Shown here in pieces: positions 28,601-36,386 of a stretch of DNA of 47,786 nucleotides. Each line of letters begins with the position of its first letter. Position 1 is the first letter of the stretch. The DNA is from Spirulina sp. SIO3F2. GTDB taxonomy: Bacteria; Cyanobacteriota; Cyanobacteriia; Cyanobacteriales; Spirulinaceae. A program made the translations under genes and the position numbers. The notes beneath the pieces are model-generated. The model searched no databases and was not told the origin of the DNA. It saw nothing but the letters and a program-made list of their open reading frames with translations. Location of the stretch: NCBI GenBank assembly GCA_010672165.1, contig JAAHHN010000024.1, forward strand, positions 1 through 47,786. The letters run 5' to 3'.

Positions 28601-28601
28601 T
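22641..28601 (-). CDS. Trifunctional Ser/Thr kinase / ATPase / GAF-GAF histidine kinase
   Basis: A 1986-residue hub kinase resembling the cyanobacterial HstK type. Its Ser/Thr kinase (about 10-275) has Lys45, catalytic Asp137 in HKDIKP and Asp156 in LIDFS. The AAA-type ATPase has Walker A GFSGIGKT (Lys343) and FLDDLQWAD. A helical TPR-like middle follows, then GAF 1 (about 1352-1510) and GAF 2 (about 1540-1690, VGSCGTAAYC). The HisKA domain has His1730 in GVAHEVNNP, and the HATPase_c has NIFANAIDMF and DKGTGLGLAIARQ. The protein could receive small-molecule or redox cues through GAF domains and signal by both Ser/Thr and His phosphorylation. No receiver lies beside it. It and its downstream neighbour 28739-35272 are tandem paralogues on the same strand, separated by 137 bases and sharing a 20-base element upstream. 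Confidence 0.92.
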   Translation of the reverse strand: MTRVANPAISPQLPGYTVVETIYQGNRTLVYRALAPATQKSVVIKILSQEYPSFGQLVQFRNQYVITQNLPLSGIVRPLSLEPWGNGYAMVMEDFRGINLKQYVQSCTPRWIEILNIALQLTQTLHELHQHRVIHKDIKPTHILIHLESKQVKLIDFSIASLLPKENQALQSPKNLEGTLAYLAPEQTGRMNRAIDYRTDFYSLGVTLYELFTAQLPFVSNDPLELIHCHMTQMPHTVEQLNSDVPPMMAAIVAKLMAKNAEDRYQSALGLKYDLEQCLTQWQEQGEITEFVLGERDLSDRFLIPEKLYGREAEVQALLEAFERVAQGQAEMMLVAGFSGIGKTAVINEVHKPITRQSGYFIQGKFDQFNRSTPFSALVQAFRGLMGQLLGESDTDLNTWRSKILQAVGENGQVIIDVIPELAQIIGEQPSLPELSGIAAQNRFNRLFSQFVRVFTTQAHPLVIFLDDLQWADSASLGLLKLLMGESDVGYLLMLGAYRDNEVFPAHPLMLTLEDLVQAGANLETITLAPLDLSNITRLVADTMLCSQERALSLAELVFQKAQGNPFFTTQFLQGLHEDDCITYAPEIGCWQCDIAQTKQLALTDDVVTFMVGRLKKLPDVTQAVLKLAACIGNRFDLSTLAVVCEQRQEDVSTALWIALKEGLVIPESETYKFFQDQNDQIKTIDQVTVDYRFLHDRVQQAAYALIPEAQKTITQYRIGRLLLARMNDVEDDSLLFNVVGYLNFGRDFLVDKEERLQLVQLNLATAQKALTSTAYGAAIDYCHIGIELLGEDCWQTQYTLALTLYKTLGSAQLSNANYADLEVTTKKALTEITSATERAEICVLQLVGCCLQGRYAEAIDWGLTGLRDLGVDIQEDNVPTLVEQEFATLAEMMLTRDIYDLLEHDSQIPSPTIQAIIKLLVAIDPPVYITGKNSLYALVGLLGTRYSIEHGNIAESAKSYANYGMLLGSIQGDYQQGYQFADMGVELAYRFNNKAMQCQAGLMLGSFTHPWARPIAGASQMNNDSFLAGMEAGETQYAAYNLFGSVLNLLFQGEELTCLANKIIPDYSEIEYRVKSEMLRIALAGAQIFVQQLVIVNASAHTQSAKLIAAAQSVIRAGEISQNQLGLAIHYSLEMHRCCIMEDFQQGWVFFQKLQPIVSSLVGFPTHSYYFFYGSLVLLNIEFGEDFEFDQRRWQWIEENQEKLKLWVDSCPENFLHKYMLIDAECHRVRGNSFEAIDLYNRAIHEAQINGFIQDKALIHECATRLYLKQEQEWFSAPHIQAAYYCYVRWGAEAKAVQLEARLSKFLKAMVQPLGKGEDIKELSGAVCAVPSHPQDYSKPQSTTNHSINATLDQVSIFKASQSIASNIDLNKLLTEVTRIILQNSGGDRCALILPDEVGEWQLRAIATLEKTQLCNVSLNHNSTLPVKLIQYVKNTQETVVIDNLETDLSVIDDYLQQHQPKSVLALPVLNQGRCIGVISLENHLASGVFADNRILLLNFLCTQAAISIQNSLLYTELEQSLLKAQTTSQKLEETVALSKGQQAILALIAQGLPLSEILTETALYIESQSHHPAYCSFLLLNSQGQLRDGAAPSLPSAYNALIDGLPIGPQVGSCGTAAYCKASVTVTDIATDPLWANFQIALDFGLRACASTPILGAQGQVLATLAMYQPESGPFTLHDRQLMEAATYLARIAIEQHQADLELQQLNLQMIQGEKMATLGNLVAGVAHEVNNPIGFLNGSIANIKDYLQDLFEYLDVYQAEHPPNAVVQDSAEDIDLEFLLEDLPKLMNSMQAATDRIKNISTSLRTFSRADKEHKISASLHDGIDSTLLILKYRLKANEHRPAIEILKNYGKLTEIDCFPGQLNQVFMNIFANAIDMFDEIAQQTTFNALEQSPQKITIQTTALTEQNRVEIRIADNGQGMSDEVKSRIFDHLFTTKEVDKGTGLGLAIARQIVVDVHGGSLEVQSEVGQGTEFCIQLPLGTS

Positions 28602-28640
28602 AGGCTGAAGTTATTCGTTTAGATGTCTCAGTCTTGAGAC

Positions 28641-28660
28641 TAAAATTTCTAGAATTCGGT
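28641..28660 (-). promoter_or_regulatory. Shared 20-base element upstream of hub kinase gene
   Basis: On the minus strand this reads ACCGAATTCTAGAAATTTTA, ending 39 bases before the ATG at 28601. The same string with one change occurs at the same relative place upstream of the paralogue starting at 35272, so it may be a common promoter or regulator site, or a relic of the duplication. Confidence 0.5.
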
Positions 28661-28738
28661 CGATCGCAGTTTGTCCTGACTCACTTTTCCCATTTAGGTC
28701 AGCTAAATCCGTACAATATCTCACTATTATGGCGAGGT

Positions 28739-31700
28739 CTAGAGCGGCAGTCGAATATAAAATACAGTGCCCTGACCCACTGTGGACTGCACATCCAGAC
28801 TGCCATGATGGACATCAACCACAATTTGGCGAGCGATCGCCAGTCCCAAGCCCGTGCCTTTCCCCACTTCTTTGGTGGTAAATAAATGGTCAAATATTCT
28901 CGATTTCACCTTATCAGACATGCCTTTCCCATTATCTGCAATGCAGATCTCTACCTGACTCTGCTCAGCTAAATGTGTGGTTTGGATGGTGATTTTCTGG
29001 GGTGAGTTTTTTAAGTCTTTAAAGGAGATATTTAATGCCATCTCATCAAACATATCGATTGCATTGGCTAATATATTCATAAAAACTTGGTTAAGTTGCC
29101 CAGGGAAACAGCTCACTGCTGGCAACTCGCCATAGTTTTCAATCACTTCAATCGCTGGACGGTTCTCATTCGCTTTAAGGCGATGGCGCAAAATTAAGAC
29201 TGTACTCTCAATCCCTGTGCGAATCTCAAAAGGTTGTTTGGTTTCGGTGTCAGCCCGAGAGAAGGTGCGTAAACTTTTGCTGATATTTTTGATACGATCG
29301 CCACTGTCTTTCATCGCACGGATCAATTGGGGGAGATCTTGGCGCACAAACTCCAGATCCACTATCTCTAATTCGTCTTCGATATCCGGCCCCGGTTCGG
29401 GGAACTGTTCCGCATAGCGATCGAGTAATCCAAGCAAATCACTAATGTAGTTTTGGGTTGCATTCACATTGCCCAGAATACAGCCTACGGGGTTATTGAT
29501 CTCGTGAGCTACTCCAGAAACCAAACCCCCTAACGCTGACATCTTCTCATTTTGCACCAGTTGCAACTGAGTCTGTTGTAGTTCAATAAGAGCTTTTTCT
29601 AAATCACGAGACTTTTGCAGAACAGCGTCCTCAGCTTGTTTGCGATCGCTAATCTCTTCGACGCTAGACCAGATAAATTTCTCACCATGCCGTTCTACGA
29701 TCACACCAGACAACCGAATCGGAACGAGATGTCCATTTTTGTGAATGTATTCTTTTTCGTAGGGACCATAACGCCCCGTTCGATTTAGACTTTCGAGTTG
29801 GACTTGTTCCGCCTCAGCATATTTTTCAGGCGTAAGCTCCCAATAGGTCAAAAATGGGATCTCTTCTTTTTCGCGTCCGATAATATCAGCAAGTGCTTGA
29901 TTACCATGCACAAATTCCCCATTCATTCGACATAAAATAAATCCGATCGCAGACTGCTCAAATAAATTACGATGGTAGGCTTCACTTTCAGTGAGTGCCG
30001 CTTCTGCGGCTTTGCGATCATTGATATCGAGGATAACCCCTTCGATATGCGAAAGTTCACCTGCATCGTTGCAAATGCCTTTACCTGTCTCAGTGACCCA
30101 ACGAATTGAACCATCTCGATGCATGATACGATATTCCAGCACGAAGGTCTGGTGGTGCTCAAGACTACTATCGACTATTTCTTCAACCAGAGGAAGATCG
30201 TCAGGATGAATAATACTGGCGTAAGTCCGCACTTGACTATCGATAAAATCAGTAGTGGGATAGCCCGACAAGTTTGTAATGGCATCTCCCACAAATTCCA
30301 TCGCCCAGCCTTTCTCGTTCAAACAACGATAGATTACACCATCTAGATTTGATAAAAGATTACGGTATTTAGCCTCACTGTCTCGCAGGGAATTTTCAGT
30401 TTTTTTGCGATCGCTAATATCTCGACAAATACAAATCAATTTATTCTCGCTCAATGGGAATAAACTAACCTCTTGGGAAAGAGTAGTCCCATCTTTTCGT
30501 ATAGCAACAGCTTCCCCTGACCATCGCCCAGTCTGTGATAATGTAGGAAATACAATTTCTTTAAGGCGTTGAGCCTCTGATTCAGAATAGATTTTTTCCC
30601 AGCTTTGACCTATTAATTCATCTACCGAATAGCCTAAGAGAGACAGGTGTGCTTCATTGAGATAAATATATTTTCCTGCTTCTAAAATTGCCATGCCGTC
30701 GATCGAGGATTCGAGGACAGAAGATTTAAGGGCAACCGATTCGTAAAGTCTGGAATTTTCTAAGGAAATGGTAGCCTGAGTACAAAGGAAATCAAGAATG
30801 AGAATTCGTTCTTCTGTGAATACGCCAGTGGTGAGGTGATTTCTGAGATATAAAATACCGATAAGATTACCCTGATTGAGTAGTGGCAAACATAATATGC
30901 TTTTGTGTGAGCGCTGTCTGAGATAGTCATCAATGACCGGTAGCTCAGTCTCTAAATCATCGATAACAACTGTTTCTTGGCGATGTTTGACATATTGAAT
31001 CAGTTTGAGTGGCAGACGTGGATGGTGCTCAAGAGGTTCAACACATAGCTCGATCTCTTCAGGGGTGGCGATCGCTCTGACTTGCCATTCTCCGGCTTCA
31101 TCAGGGAGAATTAAAGCACAGCGATCACCCCCTGAATTCTGCAAAATAGTTTGAGTTAATTGATGCAACAGTTCATCAAGCTGAATAATCCCTGAAAGGG
31201 CTTGGGATGCTTTTAAAACACTGGCAAAATCAAGGGTTTGATTGAGGTCAGTGCAGCTAGAGCTGTTGTGGGTATTGCGCTGGACTGAAGTTGTCAGCGG
31301 CGTAACAGTCCTCAATGTCGTTAACATATCCCCTCGGGGAACTGACGCTTGCAAAATGGGTTTCAGCAATTCAGGATAGCGAGTTTCTAGATCAGTGGCC
31401 TTAGCTTGAGCACCCCAACGGGCATAGCAATAGTAAGCATCTTGCATGTAGCTAGCTGCGACTTTCTCTTTGCCCCAGTCAAGATACAACTTCGCCGCGA
31501 GTTCGTTGGCTAGAGCTTCTTCTTGGGTGTATGCATTTTCTCTGGCCCCAGCGATCGCTTGATCATACAACTCCATTGCTGCCATCTTCTCATCTAATAT
31601 CCGATGCTCTTCAGCTGAGATGAGCATATATTTATGCAAATGATTCATAGGGGCATACTCCGCCCAAATTTTTAAGTTTTCACGATCAGTTACGAGTTGC

Positions 31701-34700
31701 TCAGAGAGAGGTATTTTTTGACCTGTTGTAGAATCCTTTAGTAGGGCTAAAGTGATTAGGGCACGATACAGGTGAAAAACAGGTACTGAGAACTTGGCCG
31801 GAGCAGCATCTAAATAACATTCCGCTTTCTGTATATTATGCTCTGATGCTTCAAGATCTCCAAATAAGTACGATAAGATTGCATCATTCAGAAACAGATA
31901 AAAACAAGCATTTTTGTTCTTTTTTTTCTTGTAGTGCTGTAATAGTAACTGTTTTTGAAAAGTATCAGAGTTTAATGAAATTCTTATTCTAGAATTTCCG
32001 GTGAGAACCATAACTGTTTGCAAGAAAATTTGATGATTCTGTAATGGAAAATCCTGTTTAAGATGCTCAATAGCTTGTTGATATTCGTTAGCCTTGTCCT
32101 GGATAGATGCTAAATTCTCACCAGCGAAATACGCATATTCACAATAGCTTTGTAAAGACCAAGCCGCTTGCTCTGTATCTCCAGTTTGCAAACCAACTTG
32201 GTAATTTTCTAAGAACAAGGGTAGCGTACTTCTCAGAGGTTCCCGCCAATGGCGTGAGAACATGTTCACCAGATAAAAGACCATGCAATCTATCTCTTGG
32301 GAATCAAATTGTTCACGAATGGTCAATGCCAACTGACCCAGGCAATAGGTTGAATCAATATCTCCCAACAATGTCCAGCGTGCGATCGCATAGGTGGCAT
32401 ATGACATCGCTGAAATTGCACAGTTCCCATATTGGAGAGATAAGCTGACCTGCTGGAATACCGCGATGAGAAACAACATTGGCTTTGTCCAGTAGGCGAT
32501 GGGCTGGAGATGGGCAAGGATCCTCATAGCTGCTAACCGATGGGGCTCAGACATTGCAGGCAGTGACACTAGGCTTTCGAGCGTGCGATCGCCCAAAAGC
32601 AATTCAATTTTCTGTAATCCTGCTTGAATTTCTCCAAAATTGATTTCGGTGGGGATGACTATCTCTAGTTGCTCCAATGCCTGTAGGGATGTTGCAATCG
32701 CAGTCTCACTTTGTCCTTGAGCTTTGTGGGCTTCAATTTTGATGGCATAGACTGTGATCTGATCGAGAAAACTACGGGCATTAACCGTTACGATTTGAAA
32801 AATGTGTTCAACCTGCCTAAAGTCTGTATTTAGGTAAGCAACCTCTATAGATAAATTGTGAAATGCCAAAGCAAACTCATAATTACTATTCCAAATATTC
32901 TCTGAGAGTAATTGACGTGTGAACGCTAAATAGTTTGAGGCAGCCCGATAAGCTGTTGAAGCTTTAGCCGTCTGGGCGGCAGTGAGGTTTAATTGTGCAA
33001 CCTCCATCCGTTCAGATGATTCTGAAATAAGCTCAATTCCACTATTAAATTGATTAACAATTAAAAAGATGTTCTTCGTGTGCTGTGCCTGAGGAATTTT
33101 TTGAACGAGGAGCCTAGCGATTTTGAGATGAATGCCCTGTTTTTGCTCATTTGGAATGAGCAAGTAGGCAGCTTGCTGGACACGATCATGAAGAAAGCGA
33201 TATTCTACAGTGACGTCTTTGCTGAGGCGAGAATCCAAACCGCCCTGAAAAAACTTGTAGGTTTCGCCGATCGGTATAATAATCCCTTCTTGTAAAGCAC
33301 ACCAAAGTTGACTTGCCAACATTTTTGGGGCTATTTCACAAATGAAAGCCAACATTTTTAAATCAAACTGATTACCGATACAAGCGGCCAACCTCAAAAT
33401 ATCTTGTGTATCTGATGGTAATCGCTTTAATCTCTCTGCAACCAACTCCACCACATCATCCGTCAAAGCTGCATCTCGAACCTGAACAAGATCGCATTTC
33501 CAGCAGCCAATATCTGGATCAAATTCAATGAATTCAGTCTCGTATAGCCTCCTTATAAATTGAGTTGTAAAGAAAGGATTTCCTTTTGTTTTCTGATAAA
33601 TCAGTTTCGTCAATGATGCAGCTTTATCAAGCTTACAACTGAGCGTCTCTGCAACAAGCTGATTAACACAATGGATCGGTAAAGAGTTTAGATTAACTGT
33701 CGAAATAATAGTGGCTTGTGTCTCTAGCTCTGCTAAGTTCAACATCAAAGGATGAGTAGGTGTCACTTCGTTATTACGATAAGCACCTAAAACCAGTAAA
33801 TATCCTCTACTACTGCTGCTGAGCAATACCTTAATAAGATTCAATGATGCAGAATCCACCCATTGCAAATCGTCTAAAAAGATCACTAAAGGATGTTTTG
33901 AAGTGGAGAAAACAGCAATAAACCGCTCAAAAAGAAGATTAAATCGATTCTGAGCTGCACTTCCGGAAAGTTCAGGGACAGATGGTTGTTGGCCAATAAT
34001 GGCTTCGAACTCAGGAATGACGTCAATGAGCACCTGTCCATTACTATCAATAGCGTCTAGAATCCGAGTTTTCCAGCTTGCCAATTCGGCATCAGATTCA
34101 CTCAGCAGTTGCCCAAGTAGGTCTCGAAAGGCTTGCACAAAGGCAGAAAAGGGAATATTGCGGTTGAACTGGTCAAACTTGCCTTTGATGAAATACCCCT
34201 TTTGTTGAGTAATCGGCTTGTGAACTTCATTGACAACTGCTGTTTTGCCAATCCCAGAACAGCCTGCGACCAGCAGCATTTCTGCTGCTCCCTGAGAGAC
34301 ACGGTCAAAGGCATCCAGAAGGATTTGGACTTCTGTTTCTCGACCGTAAAGTTTTTCAGGAATGAGGAAGCGATCGCTCACATCTCGCTCCCCTAAAACA
34401 AACTCAGTAATGTCTCCCTGTTTTTGCCACTGAGCTAGACATCGCTCAAGATCGTGTTTCAGCCCCAGCGCACTTTGGTAGCGCTCCTCGGCATTCTTAG
34501 CCATCAGCTTCGCTACAATCGCTGCCACCATGCCTGGAAGGTTGGGGTTAATTTGGTTGACGGGAGAGGCTATCTGCGCCATGTGGCAATGGATCAGTTC
34601 CAAGGGATCATCGCTGACGAACGGTAGTTGACCAGTGAGCAGCTCATATAATGTCACGCCCAAAGCATAGAAGTCAGTGCGATAGTCGATTGCCCGATTC

Positions 34701-35272
34701 ATCCGTCCGGTTTGTTCTGGTGCCAGGTAAGGCAAGGTTCCCTCTAGACTCTTCGGACTCTGGAGCGTCGGGGTTTCTTGCGGCAGCAGTGAGGCGATGC
34801 TGAAGTCTATAAGGGTGACTTGTTTGGACCCGGGATGAATCAGGATGTTCGCGGGTTTGATATCTTTGTGGATGACCCGTTCCTGATGGAGTGGGTGGAG
34901 AATCTCGGCAAGTTGTATCGCAATCTCCAAAATATCCGCAACCCCTAGGGCGTGTTGCTGAAGATACTGCCCAAGATCAACATTGCCCCCATCTTCCATA
35001 ACCAAAGCATAGCCATTGCCACAAGGTTCTAGATTGAGGGGGCAAACAATACCGGGTATAGACAGGCTTTTTGCAATCGTGTATTGATTGCGAAATTGCA
35101 CCAGATCACCAAAACTCGGATAATCCTGGGATAGGACTTTGATGACAACAGGTTGCTGGGTCGCTGTTGCCAATGCTCGATAGACGGTTGTTCGAGTCCC
35201 CTGATAGATCGTTTCCACAAAGGTGTAGTCAGGCAGGAGTGGGGGGACAACTCGATTGGCAGAGCTAGTCAT
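28739..35272 (-). CDS. Trifunctional Ser/Thr kinase / ATPase / GAF-PAS3 histidine kinase
   Basis: A 2177-residue paralogue of the neighbouring hub kinase. Its Ser/Thr kinase has Lys45, Asp137 (HKDIKPAN) and Asp156 (LIDFS). The ATPase has Walker A GCSGIGKT (Lys343) and FLDDLQWVD. A long helical region precedes one GAF domain (about 1345-1505). Three PAS/PAC modules then follow at about 1512-1630, 1640-1765 and 1770-1890, each ending in an ISDRK/INDRK-type linker. They replace the second GAF of the neighbour. The HisKA has His1923 in GVAHEINNP, and the HATPase_c ends with GKGTGLGLAIARQ. PAS domains often bind haem, flavin or small ligands; none can be assigned here. The middle region (about nt 31700-33100) is more AT-rich and diverges more from the paralogues than the ends do. 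Confidence 0.92.
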   Translation of the reverse strand: MTSSANRVVPPLLPDYTFVETIYQGTRTTVYRALATATQQPVVIKVLSQDYPSFGDLVQFRNQYTIAKSLSIPGIVCPLNLEPCGNGYALVMEDGGNVDLGQYLQQHALGVADILEIAIQLAEILHPLHQERVIHKDIKPANILIHPGSKQVTLIDFSIASLLPQETPTLQSPKSLEGTLPYLAPEQTGRMNRAIDYRTDFYALGVTLYELLTGQLPFVSDDPLELIHCHMAQIASPVNQINPNLPGMVAAIVAKLMAKNAEERYQSALGLKHDLERCLAQWQKQGDITEFVLGERDVSDRFLIPEKLYGRETEVQILLDAFDRVSQGAAEMLLVAGCSGIGKTAVVNEVHKPITQQKGYFIKGKFDQFNRNIPFSAFVQAFRDLLGQLLSESDAELASWKTRILDAIDSNGQVLIDVIPEFEAIIGQQPSVPELSGSAAQNRFNLLFERFIAVFSTSKHPLVIFLDDLQWVDSASLNLIKVLLSSSSRGYLLVLGAYRNNEVTPTHPLMLNLAELETQATIISTVNLNSLPIHCVNQLVAETLSCKLDKAASLTKLIYQKTKGNPFFTTQFIRRLYETEFIEFDPDIGCWKCDLVQVRDAALTDDVVELVAERLKRLPSDTQDILRLAACIGNQFDLKMLAFICEIAPKMLASQLWCALQEGIIIPIGETYKFFQGGLDSRLSKDVTVEYRFLHDRVQQAAYLLIPNEQKQGIHLKIARLLVQKIPQAQHTKNIFLIVNQFNSGIELISESSERMEVAQLNLTAAQTAKASTAYRAASNYLAFTRQLLSENIWNSNYEFALAFHNLSIEVAYLNTDFRQVEHIFQIVTVNARSFLDQITVYAIKIEAHKAQGQSETAIATSLQALEQLEIVIPTEINFGEIQAGLQKIELLLGDRTLESLVSLPAMSEPHRLAAMRILAHLQPIAYWTKPMLFLIAVFQQVSLSLQYGNCAISAMSYATYAIARWTLLGDIDSTYCLGQLALTIREQFDSQEIDCMVFYLVNMFSRHWREPLRSTLPLFLENYQVGLQTGDTEQAAWSLQSYCEYAYFAGENLASIQDKANEYQQAIEHLKQDFPLQNHQIFLQTVMVLTGNSRIRISLNSDTFQKQLLLQHYKKKKNKNACFYLFLNDAILSYLFGDLEASEHNIQKAECYLDAAPAKFSVPVFHLYRALITLALLKDSTTGQKIPLSEQLVTDRENLKIWAEYAPMNHLHKYMLISAEEHRILDEKMAAMELYDQAIAGARENAYTQEEALANELAAKLYLDWGKEKVAASYMQDAYYCYARWGAQAKATDLETRYPELLKPILQASVPRGDMLTTLRTVTPLTTSVQRNTHNSSSCTDLNQTLDFASVLKASQALSGIIQLDELLHQLTQTILQNSGGDRCALILPDEAGEWQVRAIATPEEIELCVEPLEHHPRLPLKLIQYVKHRQETVVIDDLETELPVIDDYLRQRSHKSILCLPLLNQGNLIGILYLRNHLTTGVFTEERILILDFLCTQATISLENSRLYESVALKSSVLESSIDGMAILEAGKYIYLNEAHLSLLGYSVDELIGQSWEKIYSESEAQRLKEIVFPTLSQTGRWSGEAVAIRKDGTTLSQEVSLFPLSENKLICICRDISDRKKTENSLRDSEAKYRNLLSNLDGVIYRCLNEKGWAMEFVGDAITNLSGYPTTDFIDSQVRTYASIIHPDDLPLVEEIVDSSLEHHQTFVLEYRIMHRDGSIRWVTETGKGICNDAGELSHIEGVILDINDRKAAEAALTESEAYHRNLFEQSAIGFILCRMNGEFVHGNQALADIIGREKEEIPFLTYWELTPEKYAEAEQVQLESLNRTGRYGPYEKEYIHKNGHLVPIRLSGVIVERHGEKFIWSSVEEISDRKQAEDAVLQKSRDLEKALIELQQTQLQLVQNEKMSALGGLVSGVAHEINNPVGCILGNVNATQNYISDLLGLLDRYAEQFPEPGPDIEDELEIVDLEFVRQDLPQLIRAMKDSGDRIKNISKSLRTFSRADTETKQPFEIRTGIESTVLILRHRLKANENRPAIEVIENYGELPAVSCFPGQLNQVFMNILANAIDMFDEMALNISFKDLKNSPQKITIQTTHLAEQSQVEICIADNGKGMSDKVKSRIFDHLFTTKEVGKGTGLGLAIARQIVVDVHHGSLDVQSTVGQGTVFYIRLPL

Positions 35273-35305
35273 AGTGCTGAATTGTAAGGTCGGGTTCCTC
35301 TGTTT

Positions 35306-35325
35306 TAAAATTTCCAGAATTCGGT
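35306..35325 (-). promoter_or_regulatory. Shared 20-base element upstream of second hub kinase gene
   Basis: On the minus strand this reads ACCGAATTCTGGAAATTTTA, differing at one base from the copy at 28641-28660 and ending 33 bases before the ATG at 35272. The flanking sequence is only loosely similar, which argues for selection or a mobile repeat rather than simple recent duplication. Confidence 0.5.
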
Positions 35326-35479
35326 GCGAACTGACCTGTTAGCGCTTGCGTATCGCATCTTGCCTTTGTTTACTCCTTCAAACTGTGGCAAGCCAAAACC
35401 GTACAGTTTTTATGTTAAGCTCACTTTTTTTATCATCTTTGATTGAGTCTGTTCTGGGAGATGCGATCGCAACCCTCCA

Positions 35480-36046
35480 TTACCCTGAAGTTCCCAGCTC
35501 CTCTTGCTGCTTCTGCAAGCGGCGCTTCTTGGCATAGAGTTGGATAATGACAGCAAACGCAACAATGGCAACTCCTGTGCCGATCGCGGTGGTGCTCGTG
35601 GGGAGATTATTCTTAAAGATGGCGAGTAGTGTCACCAGACCTAATAACACCGTAGGAATTTCATTAATTCGGCGCATTTGAATACTGGTGATCGTACAAG
35701 TTCCTGCCTCAAGCTGACGGCGGACTCGCCCACAATAAAAATGGAAGCCAATCAGAATAACCACCAGCAGCAGCTTTACATGCAACCAGGTTTCTTTGAG
35801 TACATAGGGTTCTGTCCAAATAACACCGATCGCCATTAAGGCAGTAAAGATCATGGCCGGCGTCATGATGAGCTTGTAGAGCCGCATTTCCATCCGGCTG
35901 TATTCTGGATTGAGAATTGCTTGCTCGGCAGCAGTTCGTTCACCCGCTTCAATGTGATAAACAAACAAACGGGGTAGATAAAATAACCCTGCAAACCAGG
36001 CTACGAAGCCCAGGATATGAAATGACTTGAACCAAAAGTAGGCCAT
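35480..36046 (-). CDS. hemJ: HemJ-type protoporphyrinogen IX oxidase
   Basis: A 188-residue integral membrane protein with four or five hydrophobic helices, matching the HemJ (UPF0093) family that oxidises protoporphyrinogen IX to protoporphyrin IX, the last common step of haem and chlorophyll synthesis. The diagnostic N-terminus WFKSFHILGFVAWFAGLFYLPRLFVYH is too long to quote as one motif: the key residues are His10, Arg26 and His31. The mid-protein ETWLHVKLLLV carries the conserved His-x-Lys. The length fits the family. ATG 36046 opens directly on the conserved WFK start. A palindrome lies 36 bases upstream. The gene is upstream of the hub kinases on the same strand, but 207 bases separate them, so co-transcription is doubtful. 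Confidence 0.9.
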   Translation of the reverse strand: MAYFWFKSFHILGFVAWFAGLFYLPRLFVYHIEAGERTAAEQAILNPEYSRMEMRLYKLIMTPAMIFTALMAIGVIWTEPYVLKETWLHVKLLLVVILIGFHFYCGRVRRQLEAGTCTITSIQMRRINEIPTVLLGLVTLLAIFKNNLPTSTTAIGTGVAIVAFAVIIQLYAKKRRLQKQQEELGTSG

Positions 36047-36386
36047 AGGAATTCAGTATATATACCTAAGTATTCAAAAATGGATAGTTTCTATCCTACA
36101 AAGGCGGGTTAGGGGGGTTAAATAAATCAGTTGACTCTGTTGCTGATTCTTAACATTGACGATGGGGTCATCAGTTTTCGCCCTACCGTGTCGGGTTTCA
36201 AACCCCCAATTAACAAAAGAGCGAACGTGCTCAAGCGGTTTTCTGGAACTCGCAGACAGTTTCAAGATTCTGGTGTTTAGCCGACTTTCTGTTATAAGCA
36301 ATGTAGCCGAATGCTAGGCTGACGCCTGTGATCAGAAACACACCCTGAGCAGAGAGAGTTATCTACATCAATTTACGCACCTGCCC
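36047..36386. other. Divergent intergenic region hemJ / rsmG
   Basis: A 340-base divergent region expected to hold promoters for both genes. It contains GGATAG-TTT-CTATCC at 36082-36096, a TATATATA run at 36057-36064 just before hemJ, and the palindrome GGGTTTCAAACCC at 36193-36205. No RNA gene or small protein gene was recognised. Confidence 0.5.
36082..36096. promoter_or_regulatory. Perfect inverted repeat upstream of hemJ
   Basis: GGATAG and CTATCC surround TTT, 36 bases before the hemJ ATG. The position overlaps a likely core promoter, which fits a repressor site. No known regulator consensus was matched. Confidence 0.35.

Noticed and set aside
36193-36205. GGGTTTCAAACCC as a tRNA T-arm
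   Set aside because: No acceptor, anticodon or D-arm partner sequence could be found around it on either strand.
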